Below are positions 14,960 through 15,837 of a stretch of 15,837 nucleotides of DNA, one piece after another. The DNA comes from Desulfobacteraceae bacterium. GTDB lineage: Bacteria > Desulfobacterota > Desulfobacteria > Desulfobacterales > UBA11574. Location: positions 1 through 15,837 of the forward strand of contig JABMQM010000358.1 of the NCBI GenBank assembly GCA_013203195.1, given 5' to 3'. The translations under genes and the position numbers were made by a program. The notes beneath the pieces were generated by a model. It ran no database searches. It had not been told where the DNA came from and saw only the letters and a list, made by a program, of their open reading frames with translations. Within the stretch, counting starts at the first letter, position 1. Each line of letters opens with the position of its first letter.

Positions 14960-15781
14960 ATGAATGATGTAAACGCTTTGGTCCTTACCGGATACGGGCT
15001 TAACTGCGATCATGAGACCGCCTATGCTCTTGAGCTTGCCGGTGCTGCCGCCCGCCGCGTGCATATAAATTCGCTGATAGACGGGACCGTAAGCTTGACG
15101 GATTTTCAGATTATGGTCTTCGGGGGCGGCTTCAGCTGGGGCGACGATCACGGTGCCGGTGTGATCCAGGCGGTACGGATGAAAACCCACCTGGGAGATC
15201 AAATCCTAAAGTTTATTGAGGCCGGATATCTCGTATTAGGGATCTGCAACGGTTTTCAGACCCTTGTCAATCTGGGTCTTTTGCCCGGTTTTGACCATGA
15301 CTATACCCGGCGGTCTGTGGCCCTTACGTTTAATGACTGCGGCAATTTCAGGGATGACTGGGTTACTTTAACGGTTAATGCGGCATCCCCATGTATTTTT
15401 ACCGTTGGAATCGATCTGGCGGAATTTCCAATAAGACACGGTGAAGGAAAATTTTATGCCGAGCAAAACACAATTGCACGGCTGATAGAAAACAACCAGG
15501 TTGTGACCCGGTATGCCACGCCCGACGGCAAGTCTGCAAAAGGCCGGTTCCCATACAATCCCAACGGCAGCATCGATGATATAGCCGGGGTATGTGATCC
15601 CACCGGCCGTGTTTTCGGCCTGATGCCCCATCCTGAAGCCTTCAACCATTGGACCAACCATCCGGACTGGACACGCCGCAAGGAGACCCTAAAACGACAG
15701 GGTTTAGCCACCGACACCGGCCCTACCATCGGTATCCGCCTTTTCCAAAATGCAGTCGACTATGTCCGCAACAACAAATAA
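14960..15781 (+). CDS. purQ: phosphoribosylformylglycinamidine synthase glutaminase subunit (PurQ-like)
   Basis: Class I glutamine amidotransferase that hydrolyses glutamine and should pass ammonia to PurL. With the start at 14960 (273 residues), the nucleophile is C96 in LGICNGFQTLVNLG, and H224 and E226 in GLMPHPEAF complete the triad. FGGGFSWGDDHGAG (54-67) and FPIRHGEGKFY (156-166) are PurQ hallmarks. It is longer than typical short PurQ (about 225) and resembles the amidotransferase domain of large PurL. ATG 14960 has GGA 8 bases upstream. ATG 14948 and TTG 14945 are in-frame alternatives adding 4 or 5 residues. The upstream spacer from purL is filled with heptamer repeats but has no terminator, so cotranscription is likely. 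Confidence 0.93.
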   Translation: MNDVNALVLTGYGLNCDHETAYALELAGAAARRVHINSLIDGTVSLTDFQIMVFGGGFSWGDDHGAGVIQAVRMKTHLGDQILKFIEAGYLVLGICNGFQTLVNLGLLPGFDHDYTRRSVALTFNDCGNFRDDWVTLTVNAASPCIFTVGIDLAEFPIRHGEGKFYAEQNTIARLIENNQVVTRYATPDGKSAKGRFPYNPNGSIDDIAGVCDPTGRVFGLMPHPEAFNHWTNHPDWTRRKETLKRQGLATDTGPTIGIRLFQNAVDYVRNNK

Positions 15782-15837
15782 TCAGCCGCAGACCCACACA
15801 GACATTTATTCCTAATTGTAATAGTTCAGCCACCAAG
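15782..15837. other. right-edge spacer, possible start of another repeat tract
   Basis: No gene or terminator is visible. The last 11 bases, CAGCCACCAAG, match 964-974 exactly. The sequence is cut off by the window edge. Confidence 0.3.

Overview
The window is ordinary bacterial chromosome, densely packed with housekeeping genes that almost all run on the + strand. Protein sequences, gene order (rho-rpmE-prfA-prmC; rpsB-tsf-pyrH-frr-uppS-cdsA-dxr-rseP) and the style of the spacer repeats suggest a sulfate-reducer-like deltaproteobacterium of the Desulfobacterales type. That placement is inferred from family knowledge and was not tested by a search. I see no phage, IS transposase, CRISPR array, rRNA or tRNA.

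Layout. At the left edge the first 35 codons of a tRNA nucleotidyltransferase/poly(A) polymerase-family gene run leftward off the window, divergent from coaE (last step of CoA synthesis). A 208-base spacer leads to rho (transcription termination factor) and rpmE (zinc-type L31). A 215-base spacer holding a 14-bp inverted repeat comes next, then prfA (RF1) overlapping prmC, the methyltransferase that modifies the RF1 GGQ glutamine. A structured leader precedes rpsB (S2 with a long acidic tail) and tsf (short EF-Ts). These are tightly followed by pyrH (UMP kinase, TTG start), frr (ribosome recycling), uppS, cdsA and dxr. This block joins translation with pyrimidine, isoprenoid and phospholipid supply.

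A 332-base AT-rich spacer (10407-10738), the only gene-free stretch above 300 bases, separates dxr from rseP (site-2 protease). It carries inverted arrays of an 8-base unit. rseP is followed 2 bases later by a 998-residue PurL that has two PurS-like segments at its N-terminus but no glutaminase domain. A separate PurQ-like glutaminase lies downstream, after a spacer built almost entirely of 7-base repeats. Together they should make FGAM synthase for purine synthesis.

No new multi-gene system was found. The least explained features are the phased 7- and 8-base repeats in the spacers, the PurL/PurQ architecture, and the rpsB leader. I found no convincing intrinsic terminator (GC stem plus T run) anywhere. 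Promoter calls rest on consensus matching by eye only.
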